5,076 nucleotides of DNA from Nitrospira sp. (GTDB lineage Bacteria > Nitrospirota > Nitrospiria > Nitrospirales > Nitrospiraceae): contig JAKDNQ010000180.1 of assembly GCA_030456405.1 (NCBI GenBank), forward strand, positions 1-5,076. The letters are read 5' to 3'. A program made the position numbers and the translations under genes. The notes below the pieces were generated by a model that was not told where the DNA came from, made no database searches, and saw only the letters and a list, made by a program, of their open reading frames with translations. This document shows, piece by piece, positions 1 to 5,076 of the stretch (the stretch's first letter is position 1; each line of letters opens with the position of its first letter).

Positions 1-515
1 ATAACTCTGCCGTGGTCGTTGGTCCGACAGGGTTTATCGGATGTTATCGCAAGACCCATCTATTTTTTGAAGAAACGCTGTTTTTTACGCCCGGCGACAC
101 GGGGTTTCAGGTCTGGAATATCGGGTCCGCCAAGATCGGCGTGATGATCTGTTTCGATTGGTACTACCCGGAGGCGGCTCGCACATTGGCGCTCAAAGGC
201 GCGGAGATCATCTGCCACCCCTCGAACCTCATCTTGCCCAATTGCCCGGACTCCATGCCGGTTCGATGCCTGGAGAATCGAGTGTTCGCGATTACCTGTA
301 ACCGCACCGGGGGCGAAGCACGTGGCGGTAAAGATCAGCTGACATTTATTGGGAGCAGTGAAGTCGTCGCTCCAAAGGGGGCGATTCTGCATCGTGCGCC
401 CAGGGACCAGGAAGAACTGTACATTGTTGAGATCAATCCTGCCGACGCGCGGAACAAAGCCCTTACACGCTACAACGATCTACTCCGCGATCGACGCGAA
501 TCCCTCTATCGTTAG
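1..515 (+). CDS. Carbon-nitrogen hydrolase (nitrilase superfamily), 5' truncated
   Basis: This is the C-terminal part of a nitrilase-superfamily enzyme, which hydrolyses or transfers at non-peptide C-N bonds in the cytoplasm. The frame is open to the left edge (N-S-A precede the GTG at 12), so the real start lies outside the window and the GTG is not the start. Two residues of the Glu-Lys-Cys triad are visible: the lysine in YRKTHL (codon 51-53) and the nucleophilic cysteine in MICFDWYYPE (codon 150-152). The family's HPSNL, LENRVF..T.NR and TFIGSSE..P.G blocks follow in order, and the catalytic Glu would lie in the missing N-terminal part. The ending, with A-R-N-K, YND and DRR, fits the aliphatic amidase/N-carbamoyl-type branch. 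Family assignment is secure, but the substrate cannot be told. The stop codon TAG (513-515) coincides with the edge of a palindromic repeat. Confidence 0.93.
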   Translation, partial: NSAVVVGPTGFIGCYRKTHLFFEETLFFTPGDTGFQVWNIGSAKIGVMICFDWYYPEAARTLALKGAEIICHPSNLILPNCPDSMPVRCLENRVFAITCNRTGGEARGGKDQLTFIGSSEVVAPKGAILHRAPRDQEELYIVEINPADARNKALTRYNDLLRDRRESLYR

Positions 516-706
516 CAGGATGCTGAAACAGTCCGCCAGCGGCGTTCTCGCATCGTTCAGACCCTCAACGGGGACCCGGCCGCCTCACCACTCGGCGGCG
601 CGCACAGACGTGGTGCTCCTTATTCGTCGCACCGTGCGCCCCAGAGGGTACGCCTCGGCCCTTCACTCGCTGCGGCCTTGCCGGACGGTCTGTTTGAGCA
701 TCCTGC
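515..706. repeat. Imperfect palindromic interspersed repeat, ~192 bp
   Basis: The outer ends are inverted repeats: GCAGGATGCT at 515-524 pairs exactly with AGCATCCTGC at 697-706. After one mismatch the pairing continues inward (AAACAG with CTGTTT, CCG with CGG). Further in, ACCCTC (561-566) pairs with GAGGGT (644-649). Near the apex GCCGCC (579-584) pairs with GGCGGC (594-599). The whole piece could fold as a long cruciform or RNA hairpin with bulges. No open frame inside looks like a protein. From memory, the ends and the GTTCTCGCATCG and GAGGGTACGCCTCGG segments match a repeat found many times in Nitrospira genomes; this recall is unverified. It sits between two same-strand genes, where transcribed hairpins could protect the upstream 3' end or attenuate read-through. 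No U-tract of a standard terminator follows. It fills most of the 263-bp gap before yqgE; nothing else is clear in the rest except the palindrome at 766-779. Confidence 0.75.
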
Positions 707-765
707 GGGGCCCATCTGTAGATCTTGGTTTGTCGTACCGCTTGCGCGCCAATCGGCCCACACGG

Positions 766-779
766 TAGGATTAATCCTA
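766..779 (+). promoter_or_regulatory. 14-bp perfect palindrome over the yqgE ribosome binding site
   Basis: TAGGATTAATCCTA is perfectly self-complementary. It contains the Shine-Dalgarno core AGGA (767-770), eight bases before the ATG, and ends on the A of the start codon. In RNA it could form a five-base stem with a UUAA loop that hides the ribosome binding site. In DNA it could bind a dimeric regulator. The palindrome is seen directly; any regulatory role is inference. Confidence 0.45.
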
Positions 780-1339
780 TGAAAGCTCCACTCGGGAAAG
801 GTATCTTCCTCATCGCCGCGCCGTCCTTACGCGATCCAAATTTTCGGCAGACCGTTGTCTTGCTCTGCGAGCATGGCGCCGAAGGCGCGCTGGGTGTCGT
901 CGTCAATCGCCCGACTGCGATGTCGGTCTCTGAGGCCTTACCGCAAGTCCCGATCCTCGAAGGTCAACGGCACGTCCTCTTTTCCGGAGGGCCGGTGCAA
1001 ACGAACCAAGTCATGATGTTGTATCGATTGGATCAGTTACCTGAGAATTCCCACCATGTGTTCGATGGGATCTGTCTCGGTGGGGATACAGAGCTTGTCG
1101 ATCGTATCTTGACTGCCACTGAGGGGCGAGAAGCGTTTCGCGCCTATATTGGATATTCTGGATGGGGCCCCGGGCAATTGGAGTCTGAAATGCAGACCGG
1201 GTCCTGGTTGACCATTCCCGCAGATCCCGGTGCGGTCTTCGACAAGGATCCCACCCGTATCTGGCCTGACATTGTGAGTGCTCTAGGCGACGACTATCGC
1301 CATTACGCGGATATGCCCTTCGACCCTTCGTTAAATTAG
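779..1339 (+). CDS. yqgE: YqgE/AlgH family protein (DUF179)
   Basis: The protein has 186 residues, the usual length for this family. It opens with the hallmark block around residues 5-45: G-K-G-I-F-L-I-A-A-P-S-L-R-D-P-N-F, then TVVLL, EHGAEGALGVVVNRP. It continues with FSGGPV (68-73), the region around HHVFDGICLGGD, and the C-terminal signature GYSGWGPGQLESE (125-137) followed by GSW. The biochemical role of the family is not settled. AlgH has been linked to alginate regulation in Pseudomonas, and yqgE often neighbours yqgF/ruvX, which is not seen here. The ATG at 779 is chosen because AGGA lies eight bases upstream and the family motif begins within a few residues. An upstream in-frame TTG at 725 would add 18 residues without family similarity. 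No convincing promoter is visible between the repeat and the gene. Confidence 0.95.
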   Translation: MKAPLGKGIFLIAAPSLRDPNFRQTVVLLCEHGAEGALGVVVNRPTAMSVSEALPQVPILEGQRHVLFSGGPVQTNQVMMLYRLDQLPENSHHVFDGICLGGDTELVDRILTATEGREAFRAYIGYSGWGPGQLESEMQTGSWLTIPADPGAVFDKDPTRIWPDIVSALGDDYRHYADMPFDPSLN

Positions 1340-1436
1340 CCTCACACCCAATCCTCGCTCCGTTCCATTGCGGCCTTCTCACACAGGGTGCTACTCTGTT
1401 CCGTTGTGCGACGACATCTCTTTGGAGCCGGCCAGT

Positions 1437-2663
1437 ATGGTCAGACGGATTGGCTGTTGGATGGGGTTAGCCTTCCTTGTCTTTGCCTGTTCCGGATGCG
1501 GCCTGCTGTATACCGTGATAAAGTCGGAATCCAAGCTGGACCGGCTGGCCGTGCCGATGACGAAGGCCGACGTCGTCGCCCAGGTTGGGCGCCCAGACCG
1601 TGTGTTGCGTGACGATGGTCACATGCTGGTCTGGGAATACTCTCTTACCGCTCGCAAACAGTGGCTCTATGAGTTGGCCCTCTGCCCACTCTCGCTCTGG
1701 GTCGGCGGCTGCATTTTCTATCCCTTTACCAACATCATCGCGGACCACCAACGCGAATATCCCCATCACATTGTGCTGGTGAACGATGAACTCTGTGCCT
1801 GGGGAACACCCGCTGCCATTCTTCAGCGGCGTCGCGCCTGCGCCTCGTCCGATACTGCCGTCATAGGGTCAGCCGGGATGCGTGGACGTCCTGAGCCGGT
1901 CGTGACCGGTCTCGGTCCGATTAATCGAGAGACGATCGATCGCTATCGAACGATGGCCGTGATGGCGTTTGAGGATGCGTCTGACGCAGAGGGGTCGGGG
2001 TCTCGAGTGGCTGGGATCGTGACGACGTTGCTCTTGGATTTGGACATCAATATGGTCGAGCGAACCGAACTGGACGAAGTGTTCAAGGAGCAGGTCGTCC
2101 AACTGAAGCATGCCGACGATGCCGAGGTGCTGAAAGTCGGAAAACTCGTCGGCGCCCAGGCTATCGTAGTCGGCGAAGTGCAGCAATGGGTGCGAGCTGA
2201 GGAAGACCAGATCAGCCGCGTGTCATTAGCCTTTCGGATCATCGATGTCGAGAGCAGCGTGGTGCTATTCAATGGAGAAGGATACGGTTCTGACGCCACT
2301 GCCGATGATCCTGAGGGCATAGCCCGCGCCATTGTGCAGCGCATTCTCGCTCGGTTCGGATCGCAAACAGGATTGCTCGGATCCGGACGAATCGGCGTCA
2401 ACTGGGACCTGCAAGAGTCAGCCGGTGTGCGCTACTACCTCGTGCGGGAACTCCGAAGCGGCTTGCCTGCCGAGAAAGCAGGCCTCAAGGTAGGCGATAG
2501 AGTCGTGGCTTGCAACGGCATCGCGCTGGCGACCGTCACTTCCGACCGCGAAGCGAAGCAGCTGTGCCGGGTGGAGGTTGGGCAAATACTCCATCTCGAC
2601 GTGCGTCGCGTCGATCAACCGATGGCAATTCCCATTACAGCAGAGAAGCGACCAGGGCTATAA
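1437..2663 (+). CDS. Predicted lipoprotein with BamE-like, CsgG-like and PDZ domains
   Basis: The 408-residue product begins with a lipoprotein-type signal: basic start (MVRR), hydrophobic stretch (about residues 6-20), then cysteines at 18 and 21 (VFAC or CSGC). Either could be lipidated. Residues ~34-123 resemble the SmpA/OmlA/BamE fold (M-T-K-A-D-V-V-A-Q-V-G-R-P-D, then L-V-W-E-Y, ending I-V-L-V-N-D), with a hydrophobic insertion near 79-100. Residues ~166-307 look CsgG-like: T-M-A-V-M-A-F-E-D, NMVERTELDEVFKEQ, KLVGAQAIVVGEV. Residues ~313-402 look like a PDZ domain, with LPAEKAGLKVGDRVVACNG (343-361). The expected location is the periplasmic face of the inner or outer membrane. The ATG at 1437 has GGAG at 1424-1427. 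A longer form from TTG at 1368 would put 23 unrelated residues ahead of the signal peptide. The function is unknown; envelope assembly or stress sensing is a guess from the domains. Confidence 0.85.
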   Translation: MVRRIGCWMGLAFLVFACSGCGLLYTVIKSESKLDRLAVPMTKADVVAQVGRPDRVLRDDGHMLVWEYSLTARKQWLYELALCPLSLWVGGCIFYPFTNIIADHQREYPHHIVLVNDELCAWGTPAAILQRRRACASSDTAVIGSAGMRGRPEPVVTGLGPINRETIDRYRTMAVMAFEDASDAEGSGSRVAGIVTTLLLDLDINMVERTELDEVFKEQVVQLKHADDAEVLKVGKLVGAQAIVVGEVQQWVRAEEDQISRVSLAFRIIDVESSVVLFNGEGYGSDATADDPEGIARAIVQRILARFGSQTGLLGSGRIGVNWDLQESAGVRYYLVRELRSGLPAEKAGLKVGDRVVACNGIALATVTSDREAKQLCRVEVGQILHLDVRRVDQPMAIPITAEKRPGL

Positions 2664-2677
2664 GCGTTAGTTTATAG
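2658..2677. other. AT-rich hairpin between convergent genes
   Basis: CTATAAGC and GTTTATAG can pair (one G-T pair) around a GTTA loop. The left arm includes the lipoprotein stop codon. The hairpin lies in the 43-bp gap between two convergent genes, where a two-way terminator would be expected. The stem is AT-rich and no T-run follows on either strand, so it is not a textbook intrinsic terminator. Confidence 0.25.
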
Positions 2678-2706
2678 TCAGACCGACCCAAGCCGAATGC
2701 CTTCGT

Positions 2707-3081
2707 TTATTCCTCGCCCCAGAATCGCTTGAGGTCGAATGACAATTGCCGATGATGCTTCATGGCGAGGAAGATCACTTGGTGCTGGCGGACTAGGTAG
2801 AGCGCAAGATAGTCGTCCATTACGAATTCGCGCAGATCGTCTCCTTTGTCGAGGAATTTTCGCAGATCTTTGGTGAGCGCATTCGCTTTGGTAGATTTCA
2901 CTGCGCGGGTTAAGAACGCTCGACCGGACTGCGGAAACCGGCAAAGCATAGGAATGACGTCATCGAAGAGACGATCAAGGAACCGATGAAATGCCGTCCG
3001 GCTGTGCGGGGCGATGAACGCTTCAATGGCCGTGAGATTGGCTGAGAAGTTTTTAGTGAATCGCGGCCGCTTACCGGCCAT
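2707..3081 (-). CDS. RelE/ParE-family toxin of a type II toxin-antitoxin pair
   Basis: The 124-residue product fits the RelE/ParE toxin superfamily. An N-terminal strand (PRFTKNF, 6-12) leads into two predicted helices (about 15-48), then FPQSGRAFL (49-57) and a polar segment of ~25 residues. The C-terminal core is LREFVMDDYLALYLV (83-97), then VIFLAMKHHRQLSFDL (102-117). The H-H-R-Q-L-S-F-D ending is, from memory, a hallmark of one subgroup. Whether it cleaves ribosome-bound mRNA (RelE/YoeB type) or poisons gyrase (ParE type) cannot be read from the sequence. Its ATG lies inside the last codons of the antitoxin gene (11-base overlap, ATGGCCGGTAA), and no Shine-Dalgarno sequence is evident. 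Translation is therefore probably coupled to the antitoxin. The gene looks intact and converges on the lipoprotein gene. Confidence 0.85.
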   Translation of the reverse strand: MAGKRPRFTKNFSANLTAIEAFIAPHSRTAFHRFLDRLFDDVIPMLCRFPQSGRAFLTRAVKSTKANALTKDLRKFLDKGDDLREFVMDDYLALYLVRQHQVIFLAMKHHRQLSFDLKRFWGEE

Positions 3082-3352
3082 GACGCGATTTGAGTTGGGC
3101 GAGGCTGAGTGTCTTGCCTGCCTTGACGTCGGCGAGGCCCTTGATCGCTTCTTCCAGCAATCCGAGATGGATGTGCTCTCGTTCCAACCGATGGTAATAG
3201 TCCAAGCGGTCCGCGTCGATGAGCGCCGCGCAGCTGCCCCCGTTCTTGGTAATGAGTTTCTCGCTCCCCTTTGTCCGCACTTCGTCGCACAGTTCGGTGA
3301 GCTTCGCGCGCGCCTGGCTTAAAGAAATGATGTCTTTGGATGTAATGCTCAT
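3071..3352 (-). CDS. Phd/YefM-family antitoxin
   Basis: The 93-residue product has the Phd/YefM pattern. The N-terminal half (S-I-T-S-K-D-I-I-S-L-S-Q-A-R-A-K-L, then L-C-D-E-V) and the strand pair LITKNGGSCAALID (33-46) would form the DNA-binding dimer domain. The charged C-terminal tail (about 50-93, LDYYHRLEREH onward) would wrap the toxin. Such antitoxins neutralise the toxin by direct binding and repress their own operon, more strongly as a complex. The ATG at 3352 is preceded by a strong Shine-Dalgarno sequence (AGGAGG, complement of 3358-3363, five bases away). The gene is first in a two-gene operon, upstream of the toxin and overlapping it by 11 bases. That order, and the contrast between a strong antitoxin ribosome site and none for the toxin, fit the usual excess of antitoxin. 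Confidence 0.88.
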   Translation of the reverse strand: MSITSKDIISLSQARAKLTELCDEVRTKGSEKLITKNGGSCAALIDADRLDYYHRLEREHIHLGLLEEAIKGLADVKAGKTLSLAQLKSRHGR

Positions 3353-3382
3353 CGGTTCCTCCTCGCGAGAGTCATTGCGGAC

Positions 3383-3411
3383 ATTCTAAATAGTGTACAT
3401 AATTATGTCAA
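3383..3411 (-). promoter_or_regulatory. Sigma-70-type promoter of the toxin-antitoxin operon
   Basis: On the minus strand a perfect -35 box TTGACA (3411-3406) is followed by a 17-base spacer and a -10 box TAGAAT (3388-3383, five of six consensus bases). Transcription should start near 3376, giving a leader of roughly 24 bases before the antitoxin ATG at 3352. It is the best promoter match in the window. Confidence 0.8.
3394..3411. promoter_or_regulatory. Putative autoregulatory operator for the antitoxin/toxin complex
   Basis: The promoter spacer holds the palindromic hexamer TGTACA (3394-3399). Twelve bases further, centre to centre, is a degenerate copy, TGTCAA (3406-3411), which is the complement of the -35 box. 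A perfect 12-bp palindrome ACATAATTATGT (3397-3408) bridges them. From memory, the E. coli YefM-YoeB operator also uses TGTACA cores spaced 12 bp apart. Binding here would block RNA polymerase. The motif is seen directly; its use as an operator is inferred. Confidence 0.6.
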
Positions 3412-3503
3412 TTCATAATCTGCAAGGCGAGGTGGATCGAGGAGGGCGGTGCCTAGATTGGGCACAAAGAAAGGAATGCAATGTATGGATGGTATGATGT
3501 GGG

Positions 3504-5076
3504 CTATGATTTTGACGCTGGAACGAGCACGTGCGAGAGGAATCTCCCGGTGTGAGACCCTGCCACTTTCGCCACCTGTTCCGGGCGCCCTTCTGCCACA
3601 ATGTGTCCGCCTGCCGCGCCGCCTTCCGGCCCGAGATCGATAATCCAATCTGCCGACTTGATCACGTCGAGGTTGTGCTCCACCACGACCACGGTGTTGC
3701 CGCTGTTCACCAGCTTGTGCAGCATGGCCAACAGTTTCTTGATGTCGTCGATATGCAGCCCTGTGGTCGGTTCGTCCATGATATAGAGCCCATTCTTTGC
3801 GGAGGAGTTTTTGAGTTCTGAGGCGATTTTTAACCGCTGGGCTTCGCCGCCTGAGAGGGTTGTTGCGGATTGGCCGAGCCGGAGATAGCCTAATCCGATG
3901 GATGAGAGGATATGGAGTTTTTCCGTAAGCTTGGGCGAGCCGCTAAAAAACCCCAGCGCCTCTTCCGCCGTCATTTGCAACACATCGTGGATCGTTTTTC
4001 CGCGATAGCGAATGGAGAGCACGTCCGGTTTAAATCGCTTTCCGTCACAAGCCTCGCAGGTGGCATAGATATCTTCGAAGAAATACATTTCCAATTTTTC
4101 GACGCCGCTTCCTTCGCACCTGTCGCACCGTCCTCCGGTGGTGTTGAAGGAGAAATGGCCTGGCGTGAGTCCGCTCCGAAGGGCATCGCGCTCGGAGGCG
4201 AAGAGCGCACGAACTTCATCAAAGGCTTTGAGGTAGGTGATTGGGTTTGAGCGTGGCGTTCGGCCGATCGGCTCTTGGTCGATAAGCTTAATGCCGGCGA
4301 GATGCTCAATTCCCTTGATTGCGCGAAACTTTCCCATCGGCAGCGATTCGACACGAAAGGCACGGGCGACAGCGCGGTAGAGTGTGTCTTCAACCAGGGT
4401 GCTCTTGCCCGATCCCGACACACCGGTGACGCAGATCAACATGCCGAGTGGAATTCTGACGAAGAGATCTTTGAGGTTGTGCTCACAGGCGCCGGCGATC
4501 ACAAGGAGTTTTCCGTTTCCTCTCCGTCGTGATTGTGGAAGCGCAATCTCATCATCGCCACGCAGATAACGCGCCGTAATCGACCGCCGATCTGCCATGA
4601 ATGCTTGTCGCGGAGCTGCACAGATCACCTCGCCGCCTTTCTCGCCCGACAAAGGACCCAGCTCGACGAGATAGTCGGCGGCCTGCATCATCTGGCGATC
4701 ATGCTCCACGACGACAACCGTGTTGCCTTGGACTGCCAATTCACGCAGGATGTCGGCAAGCGTGGCCGTGTCACGCGGATGGAGACCGATGGTCGGTTCG
4801 TCGAGGACGTAGAGCGTGCCGACCAGCCGCGCGCCGAGTTGATTGGCCAAGGCCGCGCGTTGCGCTTCTCCCCCCGAGAGTGTGCGGGTTTGGCGGGAGA
4901 GAGTCAGATAACCAAGGCCTACGCGGAGGAGAAAGCCAAGCTTGGCCGTGAGTTGCCGGAGAATGTCGCGGGCGATTTGTTCTTCATAGAGAGAAAGTGA
5001 AAGGGCTGAGACCCATGCGGCAGCTTCTTCGATTGTATGCTCAGACAACTCATGAATATCCATCCCCGCGATCTTC
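3504..5076 (-). CDS. uvrA: UvrA-type excinuclease ABC subunit A, C-terminal part (5' end off window)
   Basis: UvrA is the damage-recognition ATPase of nucleotide excision repair. The frame is open to the right edge (K-I-A-G precede the ATG at 5063), so about half the protein is missing and that ATG is internal. Counting from it, visible parts are ABC-I signature LSGGEAQR (62-69), Walker B LDEP (87-90) and H-loop VEHD (119-122). ABC-II has Walker A GVSGSGKST (214-222), the IDQEPIGRTPRSNP block (261-274), an intact zinc motif (C313, C316, 19 residues, C336, C339), signature TLSGGEAQR (402-410), Walker B MDEPTTGLH (429-437) and VEHNLDVIK (461-469). Nothing looks broken. Some positions differ from canonical UvrA, for example QRAALANQLGARLVGT for the usual QRIRLATQIGS.LVGV, and FSFNTTGGRCDRCEG. 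It may be a second UvrA or the end of an extra-long UvrA. The Walker A of ABC-I and the UvrB-binding domain lie outside the window. The toxin-antitoxin operon follows on the same strand. Confidence 0.95.
   Translation of the reverse strand, partial: KIAGMDIHELSEHTIEEAAAWVSALSLSLYEEQIARDILRQLTAKLGFLLRVGLGYLTLSRQTRTLSGGEAQRAALANQLGARLVGTLYVLDEPTIGLHPRDTATLADILRELAVQGNTVVVVEHDRQMMQAADYLVELGPLSGEKGGEVICAAPRQAFMADRRSITARYLRGDDEIALPQSRRRGNGKLLVIAGACEHNLKDLFVRIPLGMLICVTGVSGSGKSTLVEDTLYRAVARAFRVESLPMGKFRAIKGIEHLAGIKLIDQEPIGRTPRSNPITYLKAFDEVRALFASERDALRSGLTPGHFSFNTTGGRCDRCEGSGVEKLEMYFFEDIYATCEACDGKRFKPDVLSIRYRGKTIHDVLQMTAEEALGFFSGSPKLTEKLHILSSIGLGYLRLGQSATTLSGGEAQRLKIASELKNSSAKNGLYIMDEPTTGLHIDDIKKLLAMLHKLVNSGNTVVVVEHNLDVIKSADWIIDLGPEGGAAGGHIVAEGRPEQVAKVAGSHTGRFLSHVLVPASKS

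Noticed and set aside
349..768. Plus-strand 139-codon open frame across the hydrolase end and the palindromic repeat
   Set aside because: It overlaps the conserved hydrolase frame, runs through the repeat, and its product is arginine-rich and low in family-like pattern.
565..906. Minus-strand 113-codon open frame over the repeat and the start of yqgE
   Set aside because: It lies opposite the clearly conserved yqgE N-terminus and is built mostly from repeat sequence, with no recognisable motif.
1011..1382. Minus-strand 123-codon open frame inside yqgE
   Set aside because: It is antisense to the conserved C-terminal half of YqgE and looks like a GC-driven shadow.
1368..1397. Possible promoter TTGCGG, 18 bases, TACTCT, ahead of the lipoprotein gene
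   Set aside because: Each box matches only three of six consensus bases, which is expected by chance.
1368..1436. Earlier TTG start for the lipoprotein gene
   Set aside because: It would put 23 unrelated residues in front of a good signal peptide, while the ATG at 1437 has its own GGAG site.
3449..3465. Hairpin GTGCC/GGCAC after uvrA as a terminator
   Set aside because: The stem is only five bases and the T-rich stretch on the minus strand lies before the stem, not after it.
3449..3643. Plus-strand 64-codon open frame overlapping the uvrA 3' end
   Set aside because: It is antisense to the conserved UvrA C-terminus, with no ribosome site and no recognisable product.
3971..4423. Minus-strand 150-codon open frame within uvrA
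   Set aside because: It is in another frame over the Walker A and zinc-motif region of UvrA, which is clearly the coding frame.

Overview
The window is an ordinary-looking stretch of bacterial chromosome, moderately GC-rich by eye, with tightly packed genes on both strands. The gene set (YqgE/AlgH, a nitrilase-superfamily hydrolase, a PDZ-bearing lipoprotein, a divergent UvrA and a Phd/YefM-ParE toxin-antitoxin pair) fits a Gram-negative bacterium with an outer membrane. The inverted-repeat element at 515-706 resembles, from memory, a dispersed repeat common in Nitrospira genomes, so Nitrospirota is my best guess. This assignment is not verified.

Plus-strand half (1-2663). A carbon-nitrogen hydrolase gene, cut by the left window edge, ends at 515. 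Its stop codon touches the outer end of a ~192-bp imperfect palindromic repeat (515-706). A complete yqgE gene follows at 779-1339, with its Shine-Dalgarno sequence buried in a perfect 14-bp palindrome. Next is a 408-residue lipoprotein (1437-2663) that appears to join a BamE/SmpA-like domain, a CsgG-like domain and a C-terminal PDZ domain.

Minus-strand half (2707-5076). Read right to left, the C-terminal ~520 residues of a UvrA-type excinuclease ATPase run from the right edge to 3504. A toxin-antitoxin operon follows in the same direction: antitoxin 3352-3071, then toxin 3081-2707, overlapping by 11 bases. The operon has a near-consensus sigma-70 promoter (TTGACA, 17-bp spacer, TAGAAT). Palindromic TGTACA-type operator sequence lies in the spacer, which suggests classical conditional autoregulation. 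The toxin gene converges on the lipoprotein gene across a 43-bp gap that contains an AT-rich hairpin.

No rRNA, tRNA, CRISPR array, transposase or phage gene is visible. The points most worth a second look are the three-part lipoprotein, the operator geometry of the toxin-antitoxin promoter, the palindromic repeat abutting a stop codon, and the sequence divergence of the UvrA. I see no clear evidence of a wholly new multigene system.
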